NCBI GenBank assembly: GCA_016213755.1
Contig: JACQZT010000223.1
Span: 1 to 54,615, forward strand
Direction: 5' to 3'
Length of the DNA: 54,615 nt
Source of the DNA: Acidobacteriota bacterium
Lineage (GTDB): Bacteria; Acidobacteriota; Terriglobia; Bryobacterales; Bryobacteraceae
The translations under genes were made by a program, and so were the position numbers. Below, in pieces: positions 1 through 8,070 of the stretch; the stretch's first letter is position 1; every line of letters starts with the position of its first letter. A model generated the notes under the pieces. That model worked only from the letters and a program-made list of their open reading frames with translations. It searched no databases and had not been told where the DNA came from.

Positions 1-1333
1 CCCTACAGTTCAGCTGGAGATTCCTCCTGTAGGAGAGATTGCCCGCGAAGGCGATCAGCGGCTCGCGTTGTCGCCAGAAGTTGCCCCATACCCTGCGCAG
101 AATGCGCGGCATGGAATAGAAGTCCCGGTCGCAGGAGAGCATTTCTTCGAGAATACCGTCCAGAGACAAGTGTTTATACCGAGCCACGGGGAAGGTTAGC
201 GTGTAGTATTTCCAGTCCTCCGGGAAAGTATCGAGGGCGATGCGGCCCTCCGATTTCATCTGCTCCCACAGACGCGTGCCGGGCAAAGGCGTCAGAAACA
301 TCGTGTTGAGATTATCCAGGCCGTACTGACTGGCCACGTCGGCTATGCGTTTGCCGGTGCCAGGTTTGTCGGTGTCCAAACCGATGATAAAGGAGCCCAC
401 AACTAGGATGTCGTGCCGCTGTATTCGCCGCACGGAGGCGCGGAAGTCACGGCCCTTCAGAAGGTTGAATTTCTTGCCGAGTTCCAGAAGCCCTTCCCGC
501 GTGGGGGACTCAAAGCCGATGAAGACGCCTCCGCAGCCGGCCTTCGCGGCTAACGCCAGGAGTTCTTCGTCATCGCCGAAGTTAACGGTGGCTTGGGCGA
601 CCCACTTCTTTCGCAGGTTCGCCTGTGCCATGGCTCGAAACAGGTCCTTGGCACGGGCGATGTGTTCAGGGCGCGTGCCTATGAGGTTGTCGTCCACCAC
701 CAGAACACGCTTCTCACGGATCAACTGGAATTCCCGCACGACATCCGGAATGGGTCGCTGCCGGTAGTGGGCCCCATTGAACGCCGGCACGCTGCAAAAA
801 CTGCAGTTCATAGGACAACCGCGCGTGGTCTGAATGGCTCCGAAGGCATATCCTCCGGCCAGCAAATCATGCCGGGCGGGCGGTACCTTGTCTATCTCGG
901 CGAACCCGCCATCATACCTGCACTTCAGGCCGCCATGCCGGGTATCCGCCAAAACCTGCGCCCAGACGCGCTCGGCTTCCCCCGTGACGACCGAGTCCAC
1001 ACGCTCCCTGGCCTCGTCGAGGCGCATGGTTGCATGAATGCCGCCCATGACGACGGGCACGCCCAGGGGTCGGAAGTGAGCGGCCACTTCATAGGCGCGG
1101 TTCGCCTGCGAGGTGAAAGCAGTAATGCCCACCAAGTCTGGTCGAGGCATGGCCGGATAGTCAGGCACGCCGAGATTCTCGTCCACGATTGTGATTTCCC
1201 ACTCCGGTGGGGTCAGGCCCGCGAGAGCCATGAGACTGAGCGGTTTCCATACGCGGTAACGGTTCCAACGGTTTTCCTTGACTCTGACGATGCTGACTAG
1301 CGGGTTGGAGGGGTTGATCAAATACAGGCGCAT
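1..1333 (-). CDS. B12-binding domain radical SAM protein (3' end outside window)
   Basis: The 444 visible residues start at ATG 1333 and run off the left window edge, so the C-terminus is missing. Residues 1 to about 140 form a Rossmann-like cobalamin-binding-type domain (start MRLYLINPSNP, later GGIHATMR). It is followed by the radical SAM motif CPMNCSFC, with cysteines at residues 173, 177 and 180 as the CxxxCxxC ligands of a 4Fe-4S cluster that cleaves S-adenosylmethionine. The segments VVDDNLIG and GVFIGFES are typical of the radical SAM barrel in this family. Members include methyltransferases, cyclases and many unassigned enzymes, and the substrate cannot be read from the sequence. No His of a classic DxHxxG cobalamin loop was identified. 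It stands alone, divergent from the Mth938-like gene. Confidence 0.88.
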   Translation of the reverse strand, partial: MRLYLINPSNPLVSIVRVKENRWNRYRVWKPLSLMALAGLTPPEWEITIVDENLGVPDYPAMPRPDLVGITAFTSQANRAYEVAAHFRPLGVPVVMGGIHATMRLDEARERVDSVVTGEAERVWAQVLADTRHGGLKCRYDGGFAEIDKVPPARHDLLAGGYAFGAIQTTRGCPMNCSFCSVPAFNGAHYRQRPIPDVVREFQLIREKRVLVVDDNLIGTRPEHIARAKDLFRAMAQANLRKKWVAQATVNFGDDEELLALAAKAGCGGVFIGFESPTREGLLELGKKFNLLKGRDFRASVRRIQRHDILVVGSFIIGLDTDKPGTGKRIADVASQYGLDNLNTMFLTPLPGTRLWEQMKSEGRIALDTFPEDWKYYTLTFPVARYKHLSLDGILEEMLSCDRDFYSMPRILRRVWGNFWRQREPLIAFAGNLSYRRNLQLNCR

Positions 1334-1569
1334 TACTCATCCCCGCGTTTTCGGCTGGAGCCCGGCCAGGAGATTGTGGCCGCGACGGTGGGCTGAAAGT
1401 GCTCTTTGTGCCTCGACGTCGCCGTTATCCCCACAAAAGACCGGATTGAGGATGACCTCCGTAACCGCTTTGCGAGAGCATCTGCGCACCTGGCGCACGG
1501 GATTGAACCTCCTTTGTGATTCGAGTATACACCTCCAGCGTCACGAGGCTTTCCGTCGCTTGCGAAAGG

Positions 1570-1575
1570 TATAAT
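1570..1575 (+). promoter_or_regulatory. -10 element TATAAT upstream of the Mth938-like gene
   Basis: A perfect TATAAT lies 16 nt before the ATG at 1592. A GGAGG ribosome-binding site (about 1581-1585) lies between them, giving a very short leader. No good -35 box was found at 16-18 bp spacing. Confidence 0.45.
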
Positions 1576-1591
1576 ACGGACGGAGGATTCC

Positions 1592-1939
1592 ATGCGCTTC
1601 GAGGCGTTCTCCTTCGGTTCGATCTGCATCGATGGCGTCACCTACGAACATGACGTGCTCATCGACCGCGGCCAAGTCCGCAAGCGCAAGAGGAAGGCAT
1701 CCAAAAAGTTTGGCTACGCCTTCGGCCACACACCGCTCTCGATCGAAGAAGAGATCCCCTGGAAATGCCGGAAGCTGGTGATCGGCACTGGAGCCGGCGC
1801 CATGCCGGTCATGGAAGAAGTGAAACAGGAAGCCAAGCGCCACCGCATCCAACTGCTCGTGCTGCCGACGGCTCAGGCGATCCAGGTACTGCAGGAGAAC
1901 CCGGACGGAACCAACGCGATCCTGCACGTAACCTGCTGA
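1592..1939 (+). CDS. Mth938/NDUFAF3-like domain protein
   Basis: This 115-residue protein matches the small single-domain Mth938-like (DUF498) family by its N-terminal segment, FGSICIDGVTYEHDVLI, and the central KLVIGTGAG followed by VLPTAQAI. The family has a beta-alpha fold related to the human mitochondrial complex I assembly factor NDUFAF3. Bacterial members have no established biochemical role. The start is supported by GGAGG about 6 nt upstream of ATG. The gene is monocistronic as far as visible: the upstream gene diverges and the next plus-strand gene is 285 nt away. A GC-rich inverted repeat (CTCCGAGC / GCTCGGGAG, about 1946-1966) just after the stop could end the transcript, but it has no T-run. 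Confidence 0.75.
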   Translation: MRFEAFSFGSICIDGVTYEHDVLIDRGQVRKRKRKASKKFGYAFGHTPLSIEEEIPWKCRKLVIGTGAGAMPVMEEVKQEAKRHRIQLLVLPTAQAIQVLQENPDGTNAILHVTC

Positions 1940-1970
1940 GCGATTCTCCGAGCAGCCGCTCGGGAGGCCT

Positions 1971-2099
1971 TCAGGATGATTCAGCCTTCGCTTCCAGGCC
2001 TATCCCCGGCTTCAGCTTCGCCTCCAGAAACGCGATGGCGTAATCCAAAGCCAATTCCGCGCTCTCGTGATGCACGCAGGGAAAGGTGACATCCTTCAT
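1971..2099 (-). CDS. possible small ORF or gene remnant (42 aa)
   Basis: From ATG 2099 a 42-residue product begins MKDVTFPCVHHESAELALDY and has a balanced, protein-like composition. The same frame stays open upstream past 2220. A second short frame on the same strand (ATG 2179 to stop 2096, 27 residues, containing CPCGLHPKRR) overlaps it by ATGA. It could be a two-ORF mini-operon, one frameshifted gene, or chance. No family was recognised. It runs against the promoter of the ACT gene. Confidence 0.25.
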   Translation of the reverse strand: MKDVTFPCVHHESAELALDYAIAFLEAKLKPGIGLEAKAESS

Positions 2100-2188
2100 G
2101 CCCAGCAGCCGATCACCCGGCGCTTGGGGTGGAGACCGCAGGGGCAGTGCCTCGGGGGATTGAACCAGGACCAGGACATCGTCGGGTG

Positions 2189-2194
2189 TATAAT
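2189..2194 (+). promoter_or_regulatory. -10 element TATAAT upstream of the ACT-domain gene
   Basis: TATAAT lies about 30 nt before the chosen start at 2225. No clear -35 at standard spacing; a TTGAAC at 2160-2165 is too far (23 bp). A strong AAAGGAG Shine-Dalgarno sits at about 2212-2218. Confidence 0.45.
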
Positions 2195-2224
2195 CCTCGC
2201 AAGACGAGTCGAAAGGAGATGATC

Positions 2225-2647
2225 GTGCCAGACCAAATCAGGCGAATCGACTATTTTTACGTGACCGTGTCGGATAAACCCGGGGAGGGGGCACGTGTCC
2301 TAGCTGCACTGCAGGCTGCTGGGGTTAACCTACTTGGCATCTCGGCTTTCCCGCACGGTGCGCGCAGATCCCAATTGGACCTCATCCCGGAAGATAGTGG
2401 CGCCTTCGCGAAGGCGGCCAAGACCGCGGGGCTCAAGCTGAGCAAGAAAAAGAGGGGTTTTCTGATCCAGGGCGAAGATCGGCCGGGCGCGGTGGCCGAT
2501 GTGGCGAGCAGATTGGCCGAAGCCAACATCAATATAACTTCGGCGCAGGTCTTCTGCGCCGGCTCCGGTCGCTACGGAGGCATGCTGTGGGTCAAAGCGC
2601 CCGATCTGCGCAAAGCCGCCAAGACACTTGGCGCTTCCGCGTCGTAA
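2225..2647 (+). CDS. tandem ACT-domain protein
   Basis: The 140-residue product contains two ACT-type repeats: residues about 5-70 (YFYVTVSDKPGEGARVLAAL) and about 75-140 (GFLIQGEDRPGAVADVASRL). Each has the beta-alpha-beta start and the conserved Gly at the loop that binds small ligands, often amino acids. No catalytic domain is attached, so a ligand-binding or regulatory role is inferred. An in-frame ATG at 2219 directly abuts AAAGGAG and is too close to it, so GTG 2225, 6 nt after the Shine-Dalgarno, is the better start. A longer frame back to 2129 would pass through the promoter and is unlikely. No operon partner is visible. Confidence 0.75.
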   Translation: MPDQIRRIDYFYVTVSDKPGEGARVLAALQAAGVNLLGISAFPHGARRSQLDLIPEDSGAFAKAAKTAGLKLSKKKRGFLIQGEDRPGAVADVASRLAEANINITSAQVFCAGSGRYGGMLWVKAPDLRKAAKTLGASAS

Positions 2648-2967
2648 ACACCGGATCCCGTCTCGAAGCGCAGCGACTATCCGAGGCGACGTTCGTTGCC
2701 CCGCTCTGGATCTGGGAAGTTGAATCGGATTTGCCCGCGAAAAACGCCGAAGGGCTTAGGATCGCGAGAATCTCGATCATTGGCGAGTTGGGGCCCCGGT
2801 TCTGGGAGATCGGGCGCCGGGCGAGCCGCTGGGTGGTCGCTACCACCCCTCGGGAATCGCCAATTCAACTGGACCCAGCGGCTGGCTGATTGTGACGACA
2901 TGGGGCTCAGGAGGCCTGTCTTGCCGTTTCAGATCGCAGCGGAACAGCCCGTGGCTGCCGCTGGCGA

Positions 2968-3150
2968 TTACTGAATCACTGCTGGCCGAGAGACCACCGC
3001 AGCCAGCTCCCGCCGGTCAGCGTCGTCCTTGCGCTTCTCGTCGGCCGCGCGCGGGCGTGCGGCGATCTCGTCGAGGGCGCGCCGTTTCGCATCCATCCGG
3101 ACATGGGAATAGCGCGAGAGTATGGCGCGCGAGACGTGCCCGGCGATGCT
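2968..3150 (-). pseudogene. tyrosine recombinase/integrase C-terminal remnant
   Basis: Read from 3150 down to the TAA at 2970, the frame contains GHVSRAILSRYSHVRMDAKR followed by a charged tail (RAADEKRKDD). The GHxS..L..YSH arrangement is the last conserved block of phage-type tyrosine recombinases, including the catalytic His/Tyr region (Y in RYSHV). There is no start codon and no upstream catalytic core, so only the tail survives. Part of it is nearly repeated at 7441-7470 on the same strand. It is evidence of former integration events beside the TonB receptor gene. Confidence 0.62.
3031..3060 (+). repeat. 30-bp near-repeat, copy 1
   Basis: This block matches 7441-7470 at 27 of 30 positions, in the same orientation. 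Both copies code on the minus strand for the charged tail of an integrase (here RAADEKRK, there RAADQKRK). Confidence 0.7.
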
Positions 3151-3510
3151 ATACGCGGAGACACGGCTCAGTCTGGGACGGGACAGGCTGCGGAGGAGCT
3201 GGCCAGCCCGGCCGCGTGTGGCAAGTTCGGACCGCGCGCCGGGTCGCGATGCTGCCTGGAACGTGCGGAGCTAAACAACAAGGGCCCCCCATTGGCTTTG
3301 CCGGGGTGGCAGTAGAAGTTTGACAGATACAGCAGTACGCGGATGGAACTCGCGGTGAACCACATTCGTGAATGGCGATGGCCCTGGAAAACCAGGGTGC
3401 GCTGAACCGGCGGTGGGATCTCAAGACCCACTCCGATAACCGGCGGCAAGGAGACCGGCGATGGAACCTGAAAAGCGCGCGCTGCGTTGCACCATCTGGC
3501 CTCACGGTTT

Positions 3511-3583
3511 TGCGGGGCCGCGTTAGCGACCCCGCAGCCGCTTTGAGCGGCTCACGACCTAAAGTCCCCGGCTTGGCCGGGGG
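3511..3583 (+). repeat. three consecutive hairpins with a REP/IS605-end-like final stem
   Basis: Three perfect short stems follow one another: TGCGGGG (3511-3517) with CCCCGCA (3530-3536); AGCCGCT (3536-3542) with AGCGGCT (3546-3552); and CCCCGGC (3566-3572) with GCCGGGG (3576-3582). The last is preceded by AAAGT and followed by GATACTCACT. The stem near 7693-7707, read on the minus strand, has the same layout (AAAAT, CCCCGCCC stem, then ATACTCACT). This pattern resembles right ends of IS200/IS605-type elements and REP sequences, but no tnpA or tnpB was recognised nearby, so the assignment is tentative. Confidence 0.4.
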
Positions 3584-3722
3584 ATACTCACTCTTAGAAA
3601 AACCGTCCGCTGCGCGGGTAAAGACCGTGGCCTGTTGCACTTCGCAGCGGTGTAGAATACCAGCCAATGGGAACCAAAGATGTCATTTCTCGGTATAGTC
3701 ACTCACATCGAAGGAGGTTGCG

Positions 3723-6700
3723 ATGATTCGCTATTGGAGTCTTGTCCTGTTGTGCGCATCTTGTCTTTCGGCCCAGACCATCACTGGATCTATTACGGGA
3801 ACGATAAAGGATTCAAGCGGCCTGGCCGTGGTTGGGGCGCCGGTAACGCTGATTCAGGAGGCCACGGGGGCCGTGCGGCAAGCCAAGTCGGGCGAACGCG
3901 GCGATTTTGTGTTCGGCGCCCTGCAACCGGGCGAGTACCGCTTGGAGGTAACACAGACGGGGTTCAAGAAGGCGGAACGGCGCGGGATCATGCTTTCGGC
4001 CGCGACGCTGCTGGCGGTAGGCGACATTGTGCTGGAGGTCGGCGCGGTGTCCGAGGCAGTGACGGTGACCGCACAAGGGGTCACGGTGCAGACGGCGAGC
4101 GCCGAGCGCGCCGGCGTGATCACCAGCAACCAGGTGGAGAACCTGCTGATCCGAGGCCGCAGCGTGATGTCGCTGCTCGAGTTGCTGCCGGGCGTCGTGA
4201 ATCTTCAGGACAGCGAATCGATCGACCGCAACTGGAATCTGAACGTCAACGGCAACCGGCGAAACACAAGCAGCGTGCAGATGGACGGCGCCACGATGAA
4301 CGCCATCGGCAACAACTTCAACGCCGTGCTGGGCGTGAGCCAGGATGCCGTGGCCGAAGTCAAAGTACTGCTCAGCAACTACCAGGCGGAGTATGGGCGC
4401 ATGTCGGGCGCCAACATCAGCCTGGTGACCAAGTCGGGTACGCGGGAGTTCCACGGCCTCGGCTCGTACTTCAAGCGGCACGAACAGTTCAACGCGAACA
4501 ATTTCTTCAACAGCCGGCTCGGACAGCAGAAGCCGCGCTACCGGTTCAACACGTGGAACTACAGCGTCGGCGGGCCAGTTTATATTCCGGGGAAATTCAA
4601 CCGCAACCGCGACAAGCTGTTCTTCTTCTTCTCCGAGGAATACTGGCCGTTGCGCGCGGCGCAGCCGATTACCCAGCTCACGACACCGACGGAAGCCGAA
4701 CGCGTCGGCGACTTCTCGCAGTCGCTGGACCTGAACGGACGCGTCATCGCGATCACTGACCCGGACACGAAGGCGGCCTTTCCCGGCAACCGGATTCCGG
4801 CAAACCGCCTCAACCCGAACGGCGTGGCCTTGCTCAAATTCCAGCCGCTGCCGAACTTTTTCGACCGGTCTTTGTCCGCCGGCCGCTACAACTATGTATT
4901 CCAGACGGAAAACAAGACCCCCCAGCGGATGGAGACGCTAAAGCTCGATCACCACATCAACTCGAACAACGTGCTGTTCGGCAACTTCTCCATGTACTCG
5001 GACGTGCAGGAGGGATCGAACGGCATCTCGTCGTCCGGAGGCACCAACTGGCCGCAGATGCGCAAGACGTTCAACAACCAAGGCAAACTCTGGCTCGGCC
5101 GCTACACCCGAATCTTCAGCCCGACGCTGATAAACGAGCTGAACGTCGCCTTTAGCCATCGGCCCGCCGACGACATCGTGAACGAAGAGGAGTTGAGGCG
5201 CAACCAGCGGGACACGGTGGGGTTCAACATGGGCCAGTTCAATCCCTCGAGCAACCCGCTGAAGGTGGTCCCGAATGCGACCTTCGGCGGGGTCACCAAT
5301 CCGGCGAACCTGACCATCGAGGGACGGTTCCCGCTCGTGACGACGCACGACATCTTTTCGCTCACCGACAGCGTGACGAAGACGTTGGGAACCCACACCA
5401 TAAAGGCGGGCTTTTACGCTGACCGGTTCTGGCGGAACGCGGCGAACGCGGTCAACTTCAACGGCAGTTTTGATTTCGGCCGCAACGTGAACAATCCGCT
5501 GGAGACCGGCTACGCGTATTCCAACGCCGCACTGGGTATCTTCAACTCGTACACGGAAGCTTCGAACCGCCCCTTCCTTCATTTTCGGTTGAGCAACATC
5601 GAGTGGTTCGCGCAGGACAACTGGAAGGTGACGCGGCGGCTGACGTTGGACTTCGGATTGCGGTTCTACTGGATCCAGCCCATCTTCGACCAGGACAACC
5701 TGGTGTCGGCCTTCGCGCCGGAGAGATTCGATGCGTCCAAGCAAGTGAAGCTGGTCGCGCCGGCGCTGGTCGGAGGCAGGCGCGTCGGGGTGAACCCGGT
5801 TAACGGAGAGGTGCTCTCGGCGACGTTCATCGGAGCGATCGCACCGGGCAGCGGAGATGCTGCGAACGGCCTGGTGACGCCGTCCACGGATCCGAGCTAT
5901 CCGCGCGCCCTGATGAAGAACCGGGGTGTGCAGTACGCGCCTCGCATCGGCTTTGCCTACGATCCGACCGGCAAGGGCAAGACCGCGATTCGCGCCGGAT
6001 TCGGCATCTTCTACAACCGGCAGAATCTGGATGCCGTGCTGAATCCGTTCAGCACGCAGGCACCGCTGGTACAGAATCCGGTGATTTACTTCGGCACACT
6101 GAGCACGCTGCTCTCCTCCACAGGGGTTCTGTTCCCGCAAAACATACTCGGCATGGACCGACAGGGACTGATCCCTTCAGTGATGAATTTCAGCTTCTCG
6201 ATACAGCAGAACATCGGTTTCGGAACGGTGGTGGACGCAGGGTACGTCGGCTCGCTGGGCCGGCACCTGATGTGGCAGCGGAATCTGAACGCGGTACCCT
6301 TCGGGGCGAACTTCGATCCGGCCAACGCCGACCCGTCGAACCCCCGGACGCCACTCCCGCGAGCGTTTCTGGGCCCGATCGCCGGTTACAACAACGTGAA
6401 CTACCGTGAGTTTGCCGCAACGTCGAACTACAACTCGCTGCAAGTGACGGTGAACCGCCGCTTCCGGCGGGGCTTCCAGTTCGGTGCGGCCTGGACCTGG
6501 TCGAAGGCGATGGATTTCAACGATAACGACACGGACAGCGTGAGCACTCTGGTTCCGGTACGGGTGTGGAACTACGGGCTGGCGTCGTTCGACCGCACGC
6601 ACATTTTGAAAGCGAACTGGCTTTGGGACGTGCCGAAGACGCCCTGGAAGGAGCCGGTGCTGAAGATGGTGTTCAACGGCTGGCAGGTGTCGGGAATTGC

Positions 6701-7151
6701 CACCTTTATCAGCGGCGCGCCGCTGGGGATCGGTTATGGAACCACGGTGGCCACCGACACGACGGGGTCGCCCACCGACGGTGCACGGATCGTGGTTACC
6801 GATAATCCCGTGCTGCCCAAGTGCGAGCGCAGCTTCAGCCGCAACTTCCGCACGGAGGTATTCCAGGTGCCCCAACAGGGAACCATCGGGAACGCGGCCA
6901 GGAGCCTGATTCGCGGCCCCGGCATCAACAACTGGGACACCGCCGTGTTCAAGAACTTCCCGATTCGTGAGCCGATCCGGTTGCAATTCCGCTGGGAGAT
7001 GTACAACGCCTTCAACCACACACAGTTCAGCGGCCTGGACACGACGGCGCGCTTCGACCCGACGGGCAAGCAAACCAACGCGCGCTTCGGGGAGTTCACC
7101 ACGGCGCGCAATCCGCGGCAGATGCAGTTCGCGCTGCGGTTCTATTTTTGA
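3723..7151 (+). CDS. Oar-like TonB-dependent outer-membrane receptor
   Basis: This 1142-residue protein begins with a signal peptide (about residues 1-18, MIRYWSLVLLCASCLSA). A carboxypeptidase-regulatory-like beta-sandwich follows (about 20-100; ITGTIKDSSGLAVVGAPVTL). A plug (about 115-240) and a large beta-barrel end in FALRFYF, whose terminal aromatic residue fits BAM-dependent outer-membrane insertion. This architecture is abundant in Acidobacteriota and is thought to import large substrates, often glycans, using TonB-ExbBD energy; the substrate is unknown here. The start is fixed by AAGGAGG about 5 nt before ATG 3723. No SusD-like partner or TonB is adjacent. It sits alone between integrase fragments and hairpin repeats, which suggests an unstable locus. 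Confidence 0.93.
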   Translation: MIRYWSLVLLCASCLSAQTITGSITGTIKDSSGLAVVGAPVTLIQEATGAVRQAKSGERGDFVFGALQPGEYRLEVTQTGFKKAERRGIMLSAATLLAVGDIVLEVGAVSEAVTVTAQGVTVQTASAERAGVITSNQVENLLIRGRSVMSLLELLPGVVNLQDSESIDRNWNLNVNGNRRNTSSVQMDGATMNAIGNNFNAVLGVSQDAVAEVKVLLSNYQAEYGRMSGANISLVTKSGTREFHGLGSYFKRHEQFNANNFFNSRLGQQKPRYRFNTWNYSVGGPVYIPGKFNRNRDKLFFFFSEEYWPLRAAQPITQLTTPTEAERVGDFSQSLDLNGRVIAITDPDTKAAFPGNRIPANRLNPNGVALLKFQPLPNFFDRSLSAGRYNYVFQTENKTPQRMETLKLDHHINSNNVLFGNFSMYSDVQEGSNGISSSGGTNWPQMRKTFNNQGKLWLGRYTRIFSPTLINELNVAFSHRPADDIVNEEELRRNQRDTVGFNMGQFNPSSNPLKVVPNATFGGVTNPANLTIEGRFPLVTTHDIFSLTDSVTKTLGTHTIKAGFYADRFWRNAANAVNFNGSFDFGRNVNNPLETGYAYSNAALGIFNSYTEASNRPFLHFRLSNIEWFAQDNWKVTRRLTLDFGLRFYWIQPIFDQDNLVSAFAPERFDASKQVKLVAPALVGGRRVGVNPVNGEVLSATFIGAIAPGSGDAANGLVTPSTDPSYPRALMKNRGVQYAPRIGFAYDPTGKGKTAIRAGFGIFYNRQNLDAVLNPFSTQAPLVQNPVIYFGTLSTLLSSTGVLFPQNILGMDRQGLIPSVMNFSFSIQQNIGFGTVVDAGYVGSLGRHLMWQRNLNAVPFGANFDPANADPSNPRTPLPRAFLGPIAGYNNVNYREFAATSNYNSLQVTVNRRFRRGFQFGAAWTWSKAMDFNDNDTDSVSTLVPVRVWNYGLASFDRTHILKANWLWDVPKTPWKEPVLKMVFNGWQVSGIATFISGAPLGIGYGTTVATDTTGSPTDGARIVVTDNPVLPKCERSFSRNFRTEVFQVPQQGTIGNAARSLIRGPGINNWDTAVFKNFPIREPIRLQFRWEMYNAFNHTQFSGLDTTARFDPTGKQTNARFGEFTTARNPRQMQFALRFYF

Positions 7152-7440
7152 GGGGAGAAGTGCTGGAAGCGAGGGTCTGTCGAAATGCAGCACGACTCGC
7201 GGCCTGCTAACCCCTGATCGCTGCTTGCCATCCGGTTGATCATGGATCAGCGGAGTGGAGACCGCCGGTCGTGAGACGCAAGCCACATTCAATAGAAGGC
7301 TCACGAACCTCACAGTCTCCAGGTGGGCGCATTCGCCAAACCGGAAGGTGAAACGGCTGGCGAAGTTCTTCCAGCCGGACGATTACCGGGACCGCCGCCG
7401 TTGTTTGAGGAACCGCCGCAGCCCGATCGGCTTCGATCTT

Positions 7441-7470
7441 ACGCTTCTGGTCGGCCGCGCGCTGGCGTGC
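7441..7470 (+). repeat. 30-bp near-repeat, copy 2 (second integrase-tail remnant)
   Basis: 27 of 30 positions match 3031-3060. On the minus strand the frame reads ARQRAADQKRKIEADRAAAV, clearly related to the charged integrase tail at 2968-3150. An in-frame stop lies four codons upstream of this stretch and no catalytic residues remain. Confidence 0.6.
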
Positions 7471-7692
7471 AGCTTTCTGTCAGAGCATCAGCCCCCCTGC
7501 CCGCCCATCGCCTCCAGCAAGCCGGAGTAGCGGCGCTACGTTCTGTCGTTCGAGACCGCCATGCGGAGCGCCTGCCGCTGTCCTATCACGATGACCAGAT
7601 TCTTTCCCGCGTCATGCCGCAGCAGATCAGGTTGCGCTGGAGGAGTTGGTTCAGCCTGAAATGGAGAGGGGCGCTCTCCGTTAGTGAGTATA

Positions 7693-7707
7693 CCGCCCTT
7701 CGGGCGG
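7693..7707 (-). repeat. REP/IS605-end-like hairpin
   Basis: CCGCCC-TTC-GGGCGG is a perfect 6-bp stem. On the minus strand it reads AAAATCCCCGCCC, loop, GGGCGG, then TATACTCACT, the same frame of flanks as the hairpin at 3566-3582. It could also act as a terminator, though no T-run follows. Confidence 0.4.
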
Positions 7708-8070
7708 GGATTTTCAAGGCATCGGGGTCTACCGATCCGATGCGGTTCCTGGAAGAGCGCAGAAGGCAAACCTCTGCGTTCCGGTCATCGTCTCGATGAG
7801 CCCACCGGGCTATCTCTCGGCATGGTTGCGTCCCCGCATTGCCCGCTTCCGTTTCGCCCGGCAAGATCAGTGTAGCTTTACCACGTCCTTCGGCCAACTT
7901 CCGAGTTAACCGTCGAGAGCCATCAACTCAGATAGGGGATCAGGCAGAAACGCTTCGCGACAGACCGGGAGTCGAATCCTGGTCACAAGTAATCAGTGCC
8001 CGATCTGGCGTACGATAGTGCCTCCTGGGGACGCTCCGTTCGCTTTCAAAACTTCCGATGCGCCCGTGGT

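Larger units (their letters stand above)
2648..3722. other. gene-poor 1.07-kb region with mobile-element debris
   Basis: No intact gene was found on either strand. It holds the C-terminal remnant of a tyrosine recombinase (2968-3150, minus), a cluster of three short hairpins (3511-3583), and the leader of the TonB receptor gene with a TAGAAT at 3653-3658. The part between 2648 and 2960 shows only GC-rich open frames without recognisable features. Confidence 0.6.
7152..8070. other. gene-poor 0.9-kb region with mobile-element debris
   Basis: No intact gene was found. It contains a second integrase-tail remnant (about 7420-7470), a stretch at 7649-7687 resembling the end of the nearby IS3 element, and a strong hairpin at 7693-7707. 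Reading frames between 7710 and 8070 show no recognisable domain. Confidence 0.55.

Noticed and set aside
2592-2901. Minus-strand frames after the ACT gene as possible coding sequence
   Set aside because: No start signal, domain or codon pattern supports them.
7961-7990. T-arm-like stretch GGGAGTCGAATCCTGG suggesting a tRNA fragment
   Set aside because: There is no matching acceptor stem or anticodon arm around it.
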